A stretch of 64,000 bases of DNA from CAIWHR01 sp039931775 (GTDB lineage Bacteria > Pseudomonadota > Gammaproteobacteria > Burkholderiales > Casimicrobiaceae), in NCBI GenBank assembly GCA_039931775.1, contig JBDTRG010000160.1:9672-73671 (forward strand), written 5' to 3'. The position numbers and the translations under genes are program-made. Below the pieces are notes generated by a model that saw only the letters and a list, made by a program, of their open reading frames with translations, was not told where the DNA came from and did no database searches. This document shows positions 55,592 through 64,000 of the stretch, piece by piece; position 1 is the first letter of the stretch, and the number at the start of each line of letters is the position of its first letter.

Positions 55592-55701
55592 CCATCGGGC
55601 TCGGCGCCCCACCCCCAGCGTCATGCAGGAGGGGATAATGGCCACTTGCACGCGGTGATCGGGATCGTGCGGTCAGCGCGGCGCAATGGACCCTTCTGGC
55701 G

Positions 55702-57036
55702 ATGACAATTGCGCGGTTCGTCGCATGTGTGGCGCTTTCGATCGCTCCGGCGCTCTGCTCCGCAGCTCCGGAGCCTGTGGTCCATCTGACCATCGAGGGG
55801 GCGATCGGCCCCGCCTCCGCTGACTATCTGCACCGCGGGCTTGCCGCCGCCGCCCACGACGGCGCGCAGCTCGTCGTGCTGACGCTCGACACCCCCGGCG
55901 GACTCGACACGTCGATGCGAGGGATCGTGCGGGATATCCTTGCTTCGCCGGTGCCGGTGGCCTCGTTCGTCGCACCTTCGGGCGCGCGGGCCGCGAGCGC
56001 CGGCACGTTCATTCTCTACGCGAGCCACATCGCGGCGATGGCACCGGGCACGAATCTCGGCGCCGCTTCGCCGGTGCAGATCGGCATCGGCTCGCCGGGC
56101 CCCAGGCCCACCGACACGTCCGACAAGGCGGGCGAACCCGCGGCCAAGGACGTCCACGAGCGGAAGGCTTTCTCCGATGCGGCAGCCTACATCCGGAGTC
56201 TCGCGCAGTTGCGCGGGCGCAATGCGGCCTGGGGCGAGAAGGCCGTGCTCGACGCCGCGAGCCTGTCCGCCACCGAAGCGCGGGAGCAGAAGGTCATCGA
56301 CCTGATCGCGGCTGACGTTCCCGATCTGCTGCGCCAGCTCGACGGCCGCAAGGTCGAGATGGCCGGCGGCGAACGCGTGTTGCACACCGCCGCCGCCACT
56401 GTGACCGCGAGAAGCCCCGACTGGCATGATCGACTGCTCGCGGTCATCACGAACCCGAGCTTGGCGCTGATCCTGATGCTGGTCGGCATGTACGGGCTGA
56501 TCTACGAATTCAGCAATCCCGGCTATTTTCTTCCAGGCGTCGCCGGCGCCGTATGCCTGATGCTGGCCCTCTACGCGTTTCACGTGCTGCCGGTCAACTA
56601 TGCGGGCCTCGCGCTGATCGTCCTCGGCGTCGGGTTCATCGTCGCCGAAGCATTCGTGCCGTCCTATGGGTCACTGGGCGTGGGCGGCGTGGTCGCTTTC
56701 GCCGCGGGTGCGCTGATGCTGATCGACACCGAGGGCGGCGGATTCGGAATCCCCTGGCAGCTTGTCGCGCTGCTCGCCGTCGTGACGGCGGCGTTCGTAC
56801 TGGTCGTCGTGGGGATGGCGGTGCGCGCCCGGCGTGCGCCGATCGTGAGCGGCGTTCGCACGTTGATCGGCGCCGACGGCGAGATGCTGGACGATGCCGC
56901 CGGCACCGGTTGGGCGAGCATCCGCGGCGAAACATGGAAGGTAACGACCACGAGCCCTCTGGCGCGTGGGCAGCAGATCCGCGTCGTCGAAATCGACGGC
57001 GTACAACCACGCGTGTCGGCCAACGAAGGAGCGTGA
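55702..57036 (+). CDS. NfeD family membrane serine protease
   Basis: This 444-residue protein has a signal peptide (1-22) and a ClpP-class serine protease domain (about 24-235) with candidate nucleophile Ser99 (GARAASAGT) and Lys155 as general base. Several membrane helices follow (about 255-385), with an OB-fold NfeD domain at the C-terminus. These proteins cleave stomatin-like partners in archaea. The slipin gene begins one base after its stop, which is the conserved NfeD-slipin pairing. Confidence 0.9.
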   Translation: MTIARFVACVALSIAPALCSAAPEPVVHLTIEGAIGPASADYLHRGLAAAAHDGAQLVVLTLDTPGGLDTSMRGIVRDILASPVPVASFVAPSGARAASAGTFILYASHIAAMAPGTNLGAASPVQIGIGSPGPRPTDTSDKAGEPAAKDVHERKAFSDAAAYIRSLAQLRGRNAAWGEKAVLDAASLSATEAREQKVIDLIAADVPDLLRQLDGRKVEMAGGERVLHTAAATVTARSPDWHDRLLAVITNPSLALILMLVGMYGLIYEFSNPGYFLPGVAGAVCLMLALYAFHVLPVNYAGLALIVLGVGFIVAEAFVPSYGSLGVGGVVAFAAGALMLIDTEGGGFGIPWQLVALLAVVTAAFVLVVVGMAVRARRAPIVSGVRTLIGADGEMLDDAAGTGWASIRGETWKVTTTSPLARGQQIRVVEIDGVQPRVSANEGA

Positions 57037-57037
57037 C

Positions 57038-57814
57038 ATGGGCTTGTTTACTCCGCTGATCCTGCTGGCGCTGCTGATATTGCTCGTCGCGTCGTCGCTG
57101 CGCATCCTCCGGGAATACCAGCGCGGCGTCGTCTTTCAGCTCGGGCGCTTCTGGCGGGTGAAGGGTCCGGGGCTGGTCATACTCATCCCCGGAATCCAGC
57201 AGATGGTCAAGGTCGAGTTGCGCACCGTCGTGCTCGACGTCCCGAGCCAGGACGTGATCTCCCGCGACAACGTGTCGGTCAAGGTCAATGCTGTCGTCTA
57301 TTTTCGCGTCGTCGATCCGCAGAAGGCGATCATCGAGGTCGAGAACTTCATGATGGCGACCTCGCAGCTCGCGCAGACAACCTTGCGTTCGGTACTCGGC
57401 AAGCACGACCTCGACGAGATGCTGGGCCAGCGCGAGCGCCTCAACGTCGATATCCAACAGGCGCTCGACCCGCAAACGCTGTCCTGGGGCATCAAGGTCG
57501 CCAACGTCGAGATCAAGCACGTCGACATCAACGAAACGATGATCCGGGCGATCGCGCGGCAGGCGGAGGCCGAACGCGAACGGCGCGCGAAGGTGATTCA
57601 CGCGGAGGGCGAGCTTCAGGCCGCGCAGAAGCTTTTCGAGGCCGCGAAGGTGCTCGCGGGGGCGCCGCTGGCGATCCAGCTCCGGTACCTGGAAACACTG
57701 ACGGTGATCGCCGCCGACAAGAATTCGACGATTGTCTTTCCGCTGCCGATGGACATCATCGCGCCGCTGCTCAAGGCTCTGCCGACACGCGATGCAACAC
57801 CTTCCGCGGGATAA
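57038..57814 (+). CDS. Slipin (SPFH/stomatin family membrane protein)
   Basis: This 258-residue protein has an N-terminal membrane hairpin or helix (about 5-24), an SPFH domain starting REYQRGVVFQLGRFW (29-43), and a C-terminal coiled-coil region rich in AEAERERRAKV. It sits in the inner membrane with the NfeD protease and is thought to organise membrane domains. ATG 57038 is set by the neighbouring stop. Confidence 0.92.
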   Translation: MGLFTPLILLALLILLVASSLRILREYQRGVVFQLGRFWRVKGPGLVILIPGIQQMVKVELRTVVLDVPSQDVISRDNVSVKVNAVVYFRVVDPQKAIIEVENFMMATSQLAQTTLRSVLGKHDLDEMLGQRERLNVDIQQALDPQTLSWGIKVANVEIKHVDINETMIRAIARQAEAERERRAKVIHAEGELQAAQKLFEAAKVLAGAPLAIQLRYLETLTVIAADKNSTIVFPLPMDIIAPLLKALPTRDATPSAG

Positions 57815-57939
57815 GGCAAACGCAACACGACCGGCCCGGTGAGAGCCGCGTAGGCGAGCACGACCGCGCGGTCAAGCCATTGCCGTCCGGCGAACTCGTT
57901 GCACAGACCGCGCCAGAAATCGTGCCGGAAGTCGCGCAT
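57815..57939 (-). pseudogene. Possible remnant of a chloride-channel-like protein N-terminus
   Basis: On the minus strand, ATG 57939 opens about 42 codons reading MRDFRHDFWRGLCNEF and then RQWLDRAVVLAYAALTG, before the frame enters antisense of the slipin gene. The tone (amphipathic start, then a membrane helix after WLDRAVVLAYA) resembles the N-terminus of ClC-type chloride channels. It exactly fills the gap between slipin and glgA. The rest of such a gene is missing. Identification is tentative. Confidence 0.3.
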
Positions 57940-57986
57940 CGTCCTTACGGAAACAGGGAACCCGCGAGGACGTCGTACGGCACGGG

Positions 57987-59444
57987 TCAGGCGGCGCGGT
58001 GCGCGGCCACGTCGCGGAAGAGCGTGGCGTACTGCTGCGCGGGGCGCGTCCAGCCGACGTCGGTCGCCATCGCGCGCGCCTGCAGTCGGCGCCACAGCGC
58101 GCCGTCACGCCAGAGCGCCATGCCGCGACCGATGGCGAACTCGAGATGGGCGAGCGTCACCGGTGCGAACTGGACACCGGTGCCGCACCGTGCAGCCAGC
58201 GCCATTGCATTGGCGTCGATCACGGTATCGGCGAGCCCGCCGACCCGCGCGACGATCGGAATCGCGCCATAGCGCAGCGCGCAAAGTTGCGTGAGGCCGC
58301 AGGGCTCGAAGCGCGAGGGGACGATCAGCGCGTCGGCACCCCCCTGGACGAGGTGCGCGAGCGTTTCGTCGTAGGTGATCAGCGCCGCGACGCGTCCGGG
58401 ATGGCGCGCCGCCGCGGCGGTGAAGGCGCGCTCCAGTGCTTTCTCGCCTGACCCGACGAGGGCGAGCTGCGCACCGGACGCCACCATCGCGGGCAGCGCA
58501 TCGAGCAGAAGGTCCACGCCCTTTTGCAGCGTCAGCCGGCTGACCACGCCGGCAACGAAGGCGCCCGGGTCCGGGTCGAGCCCGAAACGCGCCTGCAGCG
58601 CCTTCTTGTTTGCCGCGCGCCGCGCGAGGTGCTTCGCGTCATAACGGGCCGCGAGATGCGTGTCGATCGCCGGGTCCCAGATCGCGTCGTCGATTCCGTT
58701 CAGGATGCCGGTCAGCGCGTCCCCCCGCTGGCGCAGGAGCCCGTCGAAGCCCATGCCGCCTTCGGGAGTCCGGATCTCCGCCGCATACGTCGGCGACACG
58801 GTGGTGATCCGGTCGGCGAGCGCGAGGCCTGCCTTGAGATAGCTGATCGTCCCGTGGAACTCGACACCGTCGATCGAATATGCGTGCGGCGGCAGACCGA
58901 TCGTCGCCAGCAGCTCGCGCGGAAATCGGCCCGGGAAGGAAAGGTTGTGCACCGTCATGACGGTTCCCGGCCGCGGCGGGCCTCCGTAATGGAGCAGCGC
59001 GGGAGCAAGTCCCGCCTGCCAGTCGTGCGCGTGCACGATGTCGGGCGACCACCCGGCGATGCCGCCGCGTGCGACTGCCGCCGCGCATTCTGCGAGCGCG
59101 GCGAAACGCAGCGCGTTGTCGGGCCAATCCCTGCCATCCGGCCCGACGTACGGATTGCCGGGTCGCGCGTAGAGATGCGGCGCATCGAGCACGAGGAGAT
59201 CGAGCCCCGCGGTGCGCGACGCGAGCAGCTTGGCGGGGCCGCCGTGCATACGCGCGAAGGCGTGAACTGTCGTCGGCTCGTGCAATGCGTCGATCACCGA
59301 CGGATAGCCGGGGACGAGCGTTCGCACGGCGATGCCCTCGCGCTCGAGGGCCCCCGGCAGCGCCGCGACGACATCGGCGAGGCCGCCCGTCTTGGCGAGC
59401 GGAAAGACCTCCGACGCGACGGAGAGCACAGAGAGCCGCTTCAC
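57987..59444 (-). CDS. glgA: Glycogen synthase
   Basis: GlgA extends glycogen from ADP-glucose. The 485 residues have the substrate loop KTGGLADV (18-25), the IVHAHDWQAG segment, and the C-terminal GT-B motif EPCGLTQL with Glu as a catalytic residue. Start is GTG 59444, overlapping the glgC stop (GTGA). Longer frame upstream is shadow of glgC. It lies in a glgP-glgC-glgA operon. Confidence 0.95.
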   Translation of the reverse strand: MKRLSVLSVASEVFPLAKTGGLADVVAALPGALEREGIAVRTLVPGYPSVIDALHEPTTVHAFARMHGGPAKLLASRTAGLDLLVLDAPHLYARPGNPYVGPDGRDWPDNALRFAALAECAAAVARGGIAGWSPDIVHAHDWQAGLAPALLHYGGPPRPGTVMTVHNLSFPGRFPRELLATIGLPPHAYSIDGVEFHGTISYLKAGLALADRITTVSPTYAAEIRTPEGGMGFDGLLRQRGDALTGILNGIDDAIWDPAIDTHLAARYDAKHLARRAANKKALQARFGLDPDPGAFVAGVVSRLTLQKGVDLLLDALPAMVASGAQLALVGSGEKALERAFTAAAARHPGRVAALITYDETLAHLVQGGADALIVPSRFEPCGLTQLCALRYGAIPIVARVGGLADTVIDANAMALAARCGTGVQFAPVTLAHLEFAIGRGMALWRDGALWRRLQARAMATDVGWTRPAQQYATLFRDVAAHRAA

Positions 59445-60706
59445 GATCCCAACCGGTCGATCATCGATTGCGTGATCAGGCAGATTCCGAGCGACGTGCG
59501 GCGAAAGCGTGCTGCGTCCACCTCGGGATCCTCGCCGACGACCAGTCCCTCGGGAATCCGGACGCCGCTGTCGACGATCACATTGGACAGGCGCACGTGC
59601 CGACCGATCTCCACGTAGGGCAGGATCACCGCGTTCTCCACGCGCCCGTAGGAATGCAGGTGGACTCCCGTGAACAGCAGCGAGTGGTGCAGCGACGAGC
59701 CCGAGACGATGCAGCCGCCGGACACGAGCGACGACGTGCCGATGCCGCGGCGGCCTTCGATGTCGTGCACGAACTTCGCGGGCGGGGTGATTTCCGCGTA
59801 GGTCCAGATCGGCCAGTCCCGATCGTAGAGGTCGAGCGCCGGGACCACGTCGATCAGGTCGACGTTGGCCTGCCAATAGGCGTCGAGTGTCCCGGCGTCA
59901 CGCCAGTAGATCTCGGCTTCGTTGCGCGACCGGACGCACGAGCGCGCGAAGCGGTGCGCAGCGGCCTTGCCGTGCTTGACGAGGTACGGAATGATGTCGC
60001 GGCCGAAATCGCGCGTCGAGTGCGGGTCGGCGGCGTCGCGGTTCAGCTGTTCGTTGAGGAACTCGCGCCGGAAGGCGTAGACGCCCATGCTGGCGAGCGC
60101 CCAGCCAGGCCGGTCCGGTAGCTCCGGCGGGTGCGCGGGCTTTTCGGCGAAGTCGACGATGCGGTCGTTGGCGTCGACGTGCATGATGCCGAAGGCGCTC
60201 GCCTCCGCGACCGGTACCTCGATGCAGGCGACGGTGACGTCGGCGCCGCCGTTGACGTGCTGCACCAGCATGCGCTCGTAGTCCATCTTGTAGACGTGGT
60301 CGCCGGCGAGGATGACCAGGTACTCGGGCGCGTAGCCGTCGACGATGTCGATGTTCTGGTAGACGGCGTCGGCCGTGCCCGCGTACCACTTGTCCTGCGC
60401 GACGCGCTGGCTCGCGGGCAGGATGTCGAAGCTCTCGTTGCGGACCGGCTGCAAAAAGTTCCAGCCGCGCTGCAGGTGGCGGATCAGGCTGTGCGCCTTG
60501 TATTGCGTGGCGACGGCGATGCGCCGGATGCCGGAGTTGAGCGCGTTCGACAGTGCGAAATCGACGATCCGCGACTTGCCGCCGAAGTAGACGGCCGGCT
60601 TGGCGCGGCGTTCGGTGAGCTCCATCAGCCGGCTGCCGCGCCCACCGGCAAGTACGTAGGCCATCGACGATCGGGCCAGCGGGGTCGAATACGTCACCTT
60701 GTCCAT
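59441..60706 (-). CDS. glgC: Glucose-1-phosphate adenylyltransferase
   Basis: GlgC makes ADP-glucose from glucose 1-phosphate and ATP, the committing step for glycogen. The 421-residue protein has AYVLAGGRGSRL (16-27) and AKPAVYFGG (35-43), then an N-terminal nucleotidyltransferase domain and a C-terminal left-handed helix region (RLSNVIVDSGVRIPEG). ATG 60706 has GAGG 5 bases upstream; ATG 60733 is an alternative with no good ribosome site. It follows glgP by 63 bases. Confidence 0.95.
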   Translation of the reverse strand: MDKVTYSTPLARSSMAYVLAGGRGSRLMELTERRAKPAVYFGGKSRIVDFALSNALNSGIRRIAVATQYKAHSLIRHLQRGWNFLQPVRNESFDILPASQRVAQDKWYAGTADAVYQNIDIVDGYAPEYLVILAGDHVYKMDYERMLVQHVNGGADVTVACIEVPVAEASAFGIMHVDANDRIVDFAEKPAHPPELPDRPGWALASMGVYAFRREFLNEQLNRDAADPHSTRDFGRDIIPYLVKHGKAAAHRFARSCVRSRNEAEIYWRDAGTLDAYWQANVDLIDVVPALDLYDRDWPIWTYAEITPPAKFVHDIEGRRGIGTSSLVSGGCIVSGSSLHHSLLFTGVHLHSYGRVENAVILPYVEIGRHVRLSNVIVDSGVRIPEGLVVGEDPEVDAARFRRTSLGICLITQSMIDRLGS

Positions 60707-60769
60707 GGCATCCTCGTCACGTGCATACGACATCTCGCCGCAGGGGCCGGCATCGTTCCGGCCGCGGCC

Positions 60770-63283
60770 TCAGTGTCCGCCGGGGCCGGTGCGCCAGATG
60801 TCCTGCGCATACTCCCGAATCGCCCGGTCCGCGGAGAACCAGCTCATTCGCGCCGTGTTGAGGATCGCCTTGCGGTACCATCCGCGGCGATCCTGCCAAA
60901 GCGCCCCGATCGTCTGCTGCGTCGTCCGGTAGGCGTCGAAATCCGCGGCGACCATGAAGTAGTCGCGGTGGCGTAGTGCGTCGACGAGCCCGCGGTAGCG
61001 ATCCCGGTCGTCCGGGGAGAATACGCCGCCTTCGACCGCGTCGAGCACGTCGCCCAGCGCGCGCGACGCGGCGACGGTTTCGCTGGCGTCGATGCCGGCG
61101 CGCCGCCGCTCGGCCACTTCCTCCGCGGTGAGGCCGAAGATCATGATGTTCTCGGCGCCGACGCGCTCGCGGATCTCGATGTTGGCCCCGTCCAGCGTTC
61201 CTATCGTGAGCGCGCCGTTCAGCGCGAGCTTCATGTTGCCGGTGCCCGAGGCCTCCATGCCGGCCGTCGAGATCTGCTCGGAAAGATCCGCCGCCGGGAT
61301 GATCGCTTCGGCGAGGCTCACGTTGTAGTTCGGCAGGAACACCACCTTGAGCTGCCCGCGCACGACAGGATCGTGGTTGATCACGTGCGCGACATCGCTG
61401 GCGAGCTTGATGATGAGCTTGGCCTGATGGTAGCCCGCCGCGGCCTTGCCGGCGAATATCTTCACGCGCGGACTCCACTGAATCGTCGGCTGCGCTCGCA
61501 TCGCATTGAACAGCGCGACGGTTTCCAGCACGTTCAGCAGCTGCCGCTTGTACTCGTGGATGCGCTTGATGTGGACGTCGAACAGCGCGTCCGGGTCGAG
61601 GCCGACGCCGAGCTTCTCGGCAACGAGCCGCGCGAGCGCGATCTTGTTCCTGCGACGCACCGCCTCGAATCGCTCGCGGAACGCCGCGTCGTCGGCGAGC
61701 GGCTCGAGCGCTTCGAGGCGGCCGGCATCGTCCTGCACCCCCGGCCCGAGCGCATCCACGATGAGCTCGGTCAGGCCGGGATTGGCCTGGAACAGCCAGC
61801 GCCGGAAGCTGATGCCGTTGGTCTTGTTGACGATTCGCTCCGGATAGAGCGAGTTCAAGTCGCGGAACACCGTCTGCCGCATGAGGTCGGTGTGCAGCGC
61901 CGAAACGCCGTTCACGCGGCGCGATCCGAGAAACGCGAGGTGGCCCATCCGGATGCGCCGGCTGTGGTCTTCCTCGATCAGCGATACGGCCGACAGCAAG
62001 TCGTTGTCGATTCGTCCCGCTGCGCGCTGGCGATCGAGATGCAGCGCGTTGATGAGGTAGATGATCTGCACGTGTCGCGGCAGCAGGTTCTCCATCAGCG
62101 ACACCGGCCAGGCCTCCAGCGCTTCCGGCAGCAGCGTGTGGTTCGTGTAGTTGAAGACGGAAGTCGTGATGTCCCAGGCGATCTCCCACGGCAATTCGTG
62201 AACGTCGATCAGAAGCCGCATCAGCTCCGGGATCGCGATCGCGGGGTGCGTGTCGTTGAGCTGGATCGCGACGTGATCGGCGAGCGACAGGAGATCGCCG
62301 TGCTGCGTCTTGTGCCTGCGGAGCAGGTCCTGCAGCGATGCCGAGGCGAAGAAATACTCCTGCCGCAGCCGCAACTCGTGTCCCGCGGCCGTCTCGTCGC
62401 TCGGGTAGAGCACCCGCGAGACCGCTTCGAGCCGCACCCGGTCCGCGAGTGCGCCGACATGGTCGCCGCGGTTGAAGGCCTCGAGGCGCAGCGGGTCGCT
62501 CGCGCGCGCCGACCACAGGCGCAGCGTGTTGACGTGCCGTCCCCGCCACCCGGCGAGCGGCGTGTCGAAGGCCACCGCGTTGACGCTCTCCGCCGGCTCC
62601 CAGACGTAGCGGGAGGCACCTTCTGCGTTCTCACGGCGGTCGACACGGCCGCCGAAGCCGATCGCGTACCTGACCTCGGGCCGCTCGAACTCCCATGGAT
62701 TGCCCGATGACAGCCAGTCCTCGGGGAGCTCGACCTGCCAGCCGTCTTTCAATACCTGGCGGAAGATCCCGTGGTCGTAGCGGATCCCGTAGCCGTGAGC
62801 CGGAATTCCCAGCGTGGCCATGCTCTCCATGAAGCAGGCGGCGAGCCGGCCGAGGCCGCCGTTGCCGAGCGCGGCGTCGGGCTCGAGCCTGCGCAGCCGA
62901 TCGAGATCGACGCCGAGGTCGCGCAAGGCGTCGCGCGCGATGTCCGTCATGCCGAGATTGCCGAGCGCATCGAACAGCAGGCGCCCGATCAGGAACTCGA
63001 GCGAGAAGTAGTACACGCGCTTGCGGCCATCCCGGTAGGTCCGACGTGTCGCGTCGACCCAGCGGTCGACGATGCGGTCGCGGACCGCGAGCGCCGTCGC
63101 CATGAACCAGTCGTGCTCCTGCGCATGTTCGGGATCCTTGCCGACCATGTACGTCAGCTTGCCCACGATCGAATCCCGGAACGCGGCAACCGTGCTGTCG
63201 GTCGCGGCGCCACCGGCGTCGGGGGCGGCCTGCGCGCCGCGCGGGGGCACCGACGGGGCGCTGTCGCGGGACTCTGAGCTCAT
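60770..63283 (-). CDS. glgP: Glycogen phosphorylase
   Basis: This 837-residue enzyme releases glucose 1-phosphate from glycogen. It contains the phosphorylase signature around the pyridoxal phosphate site (EASGTGNMKLALNGA and TIGTLDGANIEI). The N-terminal part begins with a disordered 30 residues, then DSIVGKLTYMVGKDP. It is the first gene of the glg operon. No branching or debranching gene (glgB, glgX) is visible in this window. Confidence 0.95.
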   Translation of the reverse strand: MSSESRDSAPSVPPRGAQAAPDAGGAATDSTVAAFRDSIVGKLTYMVGKDPEHAQEHDWFMATALAVRDRIVDRWVDATRRTYRDGRKRVYYFSLEFLIGRLLFDALGNLGMTDIARDALRDLGVDLDRLRRLEPDAALGNGGLGRLAACFMESMATLGIPAHGYGIRYDHGIFRQVLKDGWQVELPEDWLSSGNPWEFERPEVRYAIGFGGRVDRRENAEGASRYVWEPAESVNAVAFDTPLAGWRGRHVNTLRLWSARASDPLRLEAFNRGDHVGALADRVRLEAVSRVLYPSDETAAGHELRLRQEYFFASASLQDLLRRHKTQHGDLLSLADHVAIQLNDTHPAIAIPELMRLLIDVHELPWEIAWDITTSVFNYTNHTLLPEALEAWPVSLMENLLPRHVQIIYLINALHLDRQRAAGRIDNDLLSAVSLIEEDHSRRIRMGHLAFLGSRRVNGVSALHTDLMRQTVFRDLNSLYPERIVNKTNGISFRRWLFQANPGLTELIVDALGPGVQDDAGRLEALEPLADDAAFRERFEAVRRRNKIALARLVAEKLGVGLDPDALFDVHIKRIHEYKRQLLNVLETVALFNAMRAQPTIQWSPRVKIFAGKAAAGYHQAKLIIKLASDVAHVINHDPVVRGQLKVVFLPNYNVSLAEAIIPAADLSEQISTAGMEASGTGNMKLALNGALTIGTLDGANIEIRERVGAENIMIFGLTAEEVAERRRAGIDASETVAASRALGDVLDAVEGGVFSPDDRDRYRGLVDALRHRDYFMVAADFDAYRTTQQTIGALWQDRRGWYRKAILNTARMSWFSADRAIREYAQDIWRTGPGGH

Positions 63284-63292
63284 TCGGAAAGT

Positions 63293-63457
63293 CTACCTCG
63301 TGTGCACTCCATTCCGACGGATCCGCCGGAATTCATGGATTCCTCTTCGATGGCGGACGGACCGAAGCAGCGACTCTTCGTAGCGTCGCAGCGAATGAAT
63401 CAACCCCACGGCGTCGAGGGCGACGATCCCCAGTAACGGCCTGAATGCAATGACCAT
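63293..63457 (-). CDS. Small hydrophobic-basic ORF, possibly truncated
   Basis: ATG 63457 to TAG 63293 on the minus strand gives 54 residues. There is a short hydrophobic helix (MVIAFRPLLGIVALDAVGLI), then a strongly basic tail (LRRYEESLLRSVRHRRG and on). It lies 9 bases upstream of glgP and its start abuts the IS91 remnant. It could be a genuine small protein or the C-terminal end of a gene whose start was lost at the insertion. I do not recognise the family. Confidence 0.35.
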   Translation of the reverse strand: MVIAFRPLLGIVALDAVGLIHSLRRYEESLLRSVRHRRGIHEFRRIRRNGVHTR

Positions 63458-64000
63458 CACGCCGATGGTCGTCGGTTCCCGGCCACGTCGAGCGCTTGTT
63501 CCGCCGCTACCTGGAATGCGGCATCCTCGCCCTCGGTTTCGCCCGCGCCCGTTGCGGGGAGTGTGGCCACGACTTCTTTATCGCTTTCTCCTGCAAGGGG
63601 CGCGGCGTGTGCCCGTCGTGCAACACGCGGCGCATGGTCGAGACGGCAGCGCATCTCGCCGATCACGTCTTCCCGCGTCTGCCGGTGCGGCAGTGGGTGC
63701 TCGCGGTGCCGAAGCGACTGCGTTACTTCGACGCGTCGGCGCACATCGAGGCCGCTGACCACGCCGGGCGCGGGCGCCTGCTGCGCTACTGCGCCCGCCC
63801 GCCGTTCGCCTTGGAACGGCTACAGCAACGGGATGCCGAGCACCTGCTCTACGCCGCCAGCAAACCCGGCCCCGGGAGCCGTGGCGCGCAGCTCCTGACG
63901 CCGCTGCAACTCATCCACCGCCTCGCCGCCCTGGTGCCGCCGCCGCGCCGCTCGCTATGCGTGGGCCCTGCTGCTCGCCCGCATCTATGAAGTGTTCCCG
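63454..64000 (+). pseudogene. IS91-family transposase remnant with internal deletions
   Basis: The frame starting after a TGA at 63451 encodes HVERLFRRYLECGILA, a zinc-binding N-terminal module (CGECGHDFF and CKGRGVCPSCNTRR), and PVRQWVLAVPKRLRYF, all typical of IS91-type transposases. Immediately after YF (about 63730) it reads AADHAGRGRLLRYCARPPF. In intact members that segment lies some 200 residues further on, so the catalytic core is deleted. Near 63945 the reading frame shifts by one and resumes as RYAWALLLARIYEVFP. The element runs off the right edge. Confidence 0.85.

Overview
The window is GC-rich DNA from a Gram-negative bacterium, most likely a betaproteobacterium (Burkholderiales-like). 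Two gene orders point there: pyrG-kdsA-eno-ftsB, and smc-zipA-like-ligA. kdsA (lipopolysaccharide Kdo synthesis) also indicates a Gram-negative envelope. The lineage call is inference from gene order and protein style, not from a marker search. Coding density is high, most genes sit in tight operons with ATGA, TGATG or GTGA overlaps, and no CRISPR, rRNA or prophage is visible.

Layout. 1-3873 (+): end of a sugar-binding protein, two CUT1 permeases, a FucU-type mutarotase and a PfkB-family sugar kinase. 3888-9048 (-): pyrG-kdsA-eno-ftsB-SpoU methyltransferase housekeeping operon. 9195-17066 (-): gltX preceded by an Anbu cluster (permuted ATP-grasp, alpha-E protein, Anbu protease homologue, transglutaminase/DUF2126). 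17320-17436 (+): tRNA-Val(CAC) with its own terminator. 17590-25757: an import and catabolism island. Its minus-strand arm is a polar amino-acid-type ABC transporter plus a creatininase-family hydrolase. Its plus-strand arm is an enolase-superfamily enzyme, an amidohydrolase, a DUF47 protein and a Pit phosphate permease. 25979-30608: an SDR divergent from a FadR-type regulator, then a DctPQM TRAP transporter. 30686-38537 (-): smc, zipA-like, ligA, galU. 38643-50712: two divergent Dpp/Opp peptide ABC systems; the minus arm has no binding protein but embeds an M20 hydrolase and a DUF2817 peptidase, while the plus arm is complete with a DppA-like protein and terminator. 50844-52390 (-): SorAB-type sulfite dehydrogenase. 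52578-57814: rlmB, a MarC protein, tRNA-Thr(CGT), a DUF3014 protein, and an NfeD/slipin pair. 57987-63283 (-): glgP-glgC-glgA glycogen cluster. 63293-64000: a small minus-strand frame and an IS91-family transposase remnant running off the window.

How the parts work together. Much of the window is nutrient capture: a sugar, a polar amino-acid-like solute, an organic acid by TRAP, peptides by two Dpp systems, and phosphate. This sits beside carbon storage (glg genes, galU) and core replication, division and translation genes. The most interesting block is the Anbu operon, a predicted peptide-synthesis and peptide-cleavage system of unknown product. Here it ends in the glutamyl-tRNA synthetase gene through a 4-base stop/start overlap and has a 14-bp perfect palindrome upstream. 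Other leads are a pair of FadR-style operator boxes 21 bp apart, an orphan peptide importer with two built-in peptidases, and decayed gene fragments at both ends of the glycogen cluster.
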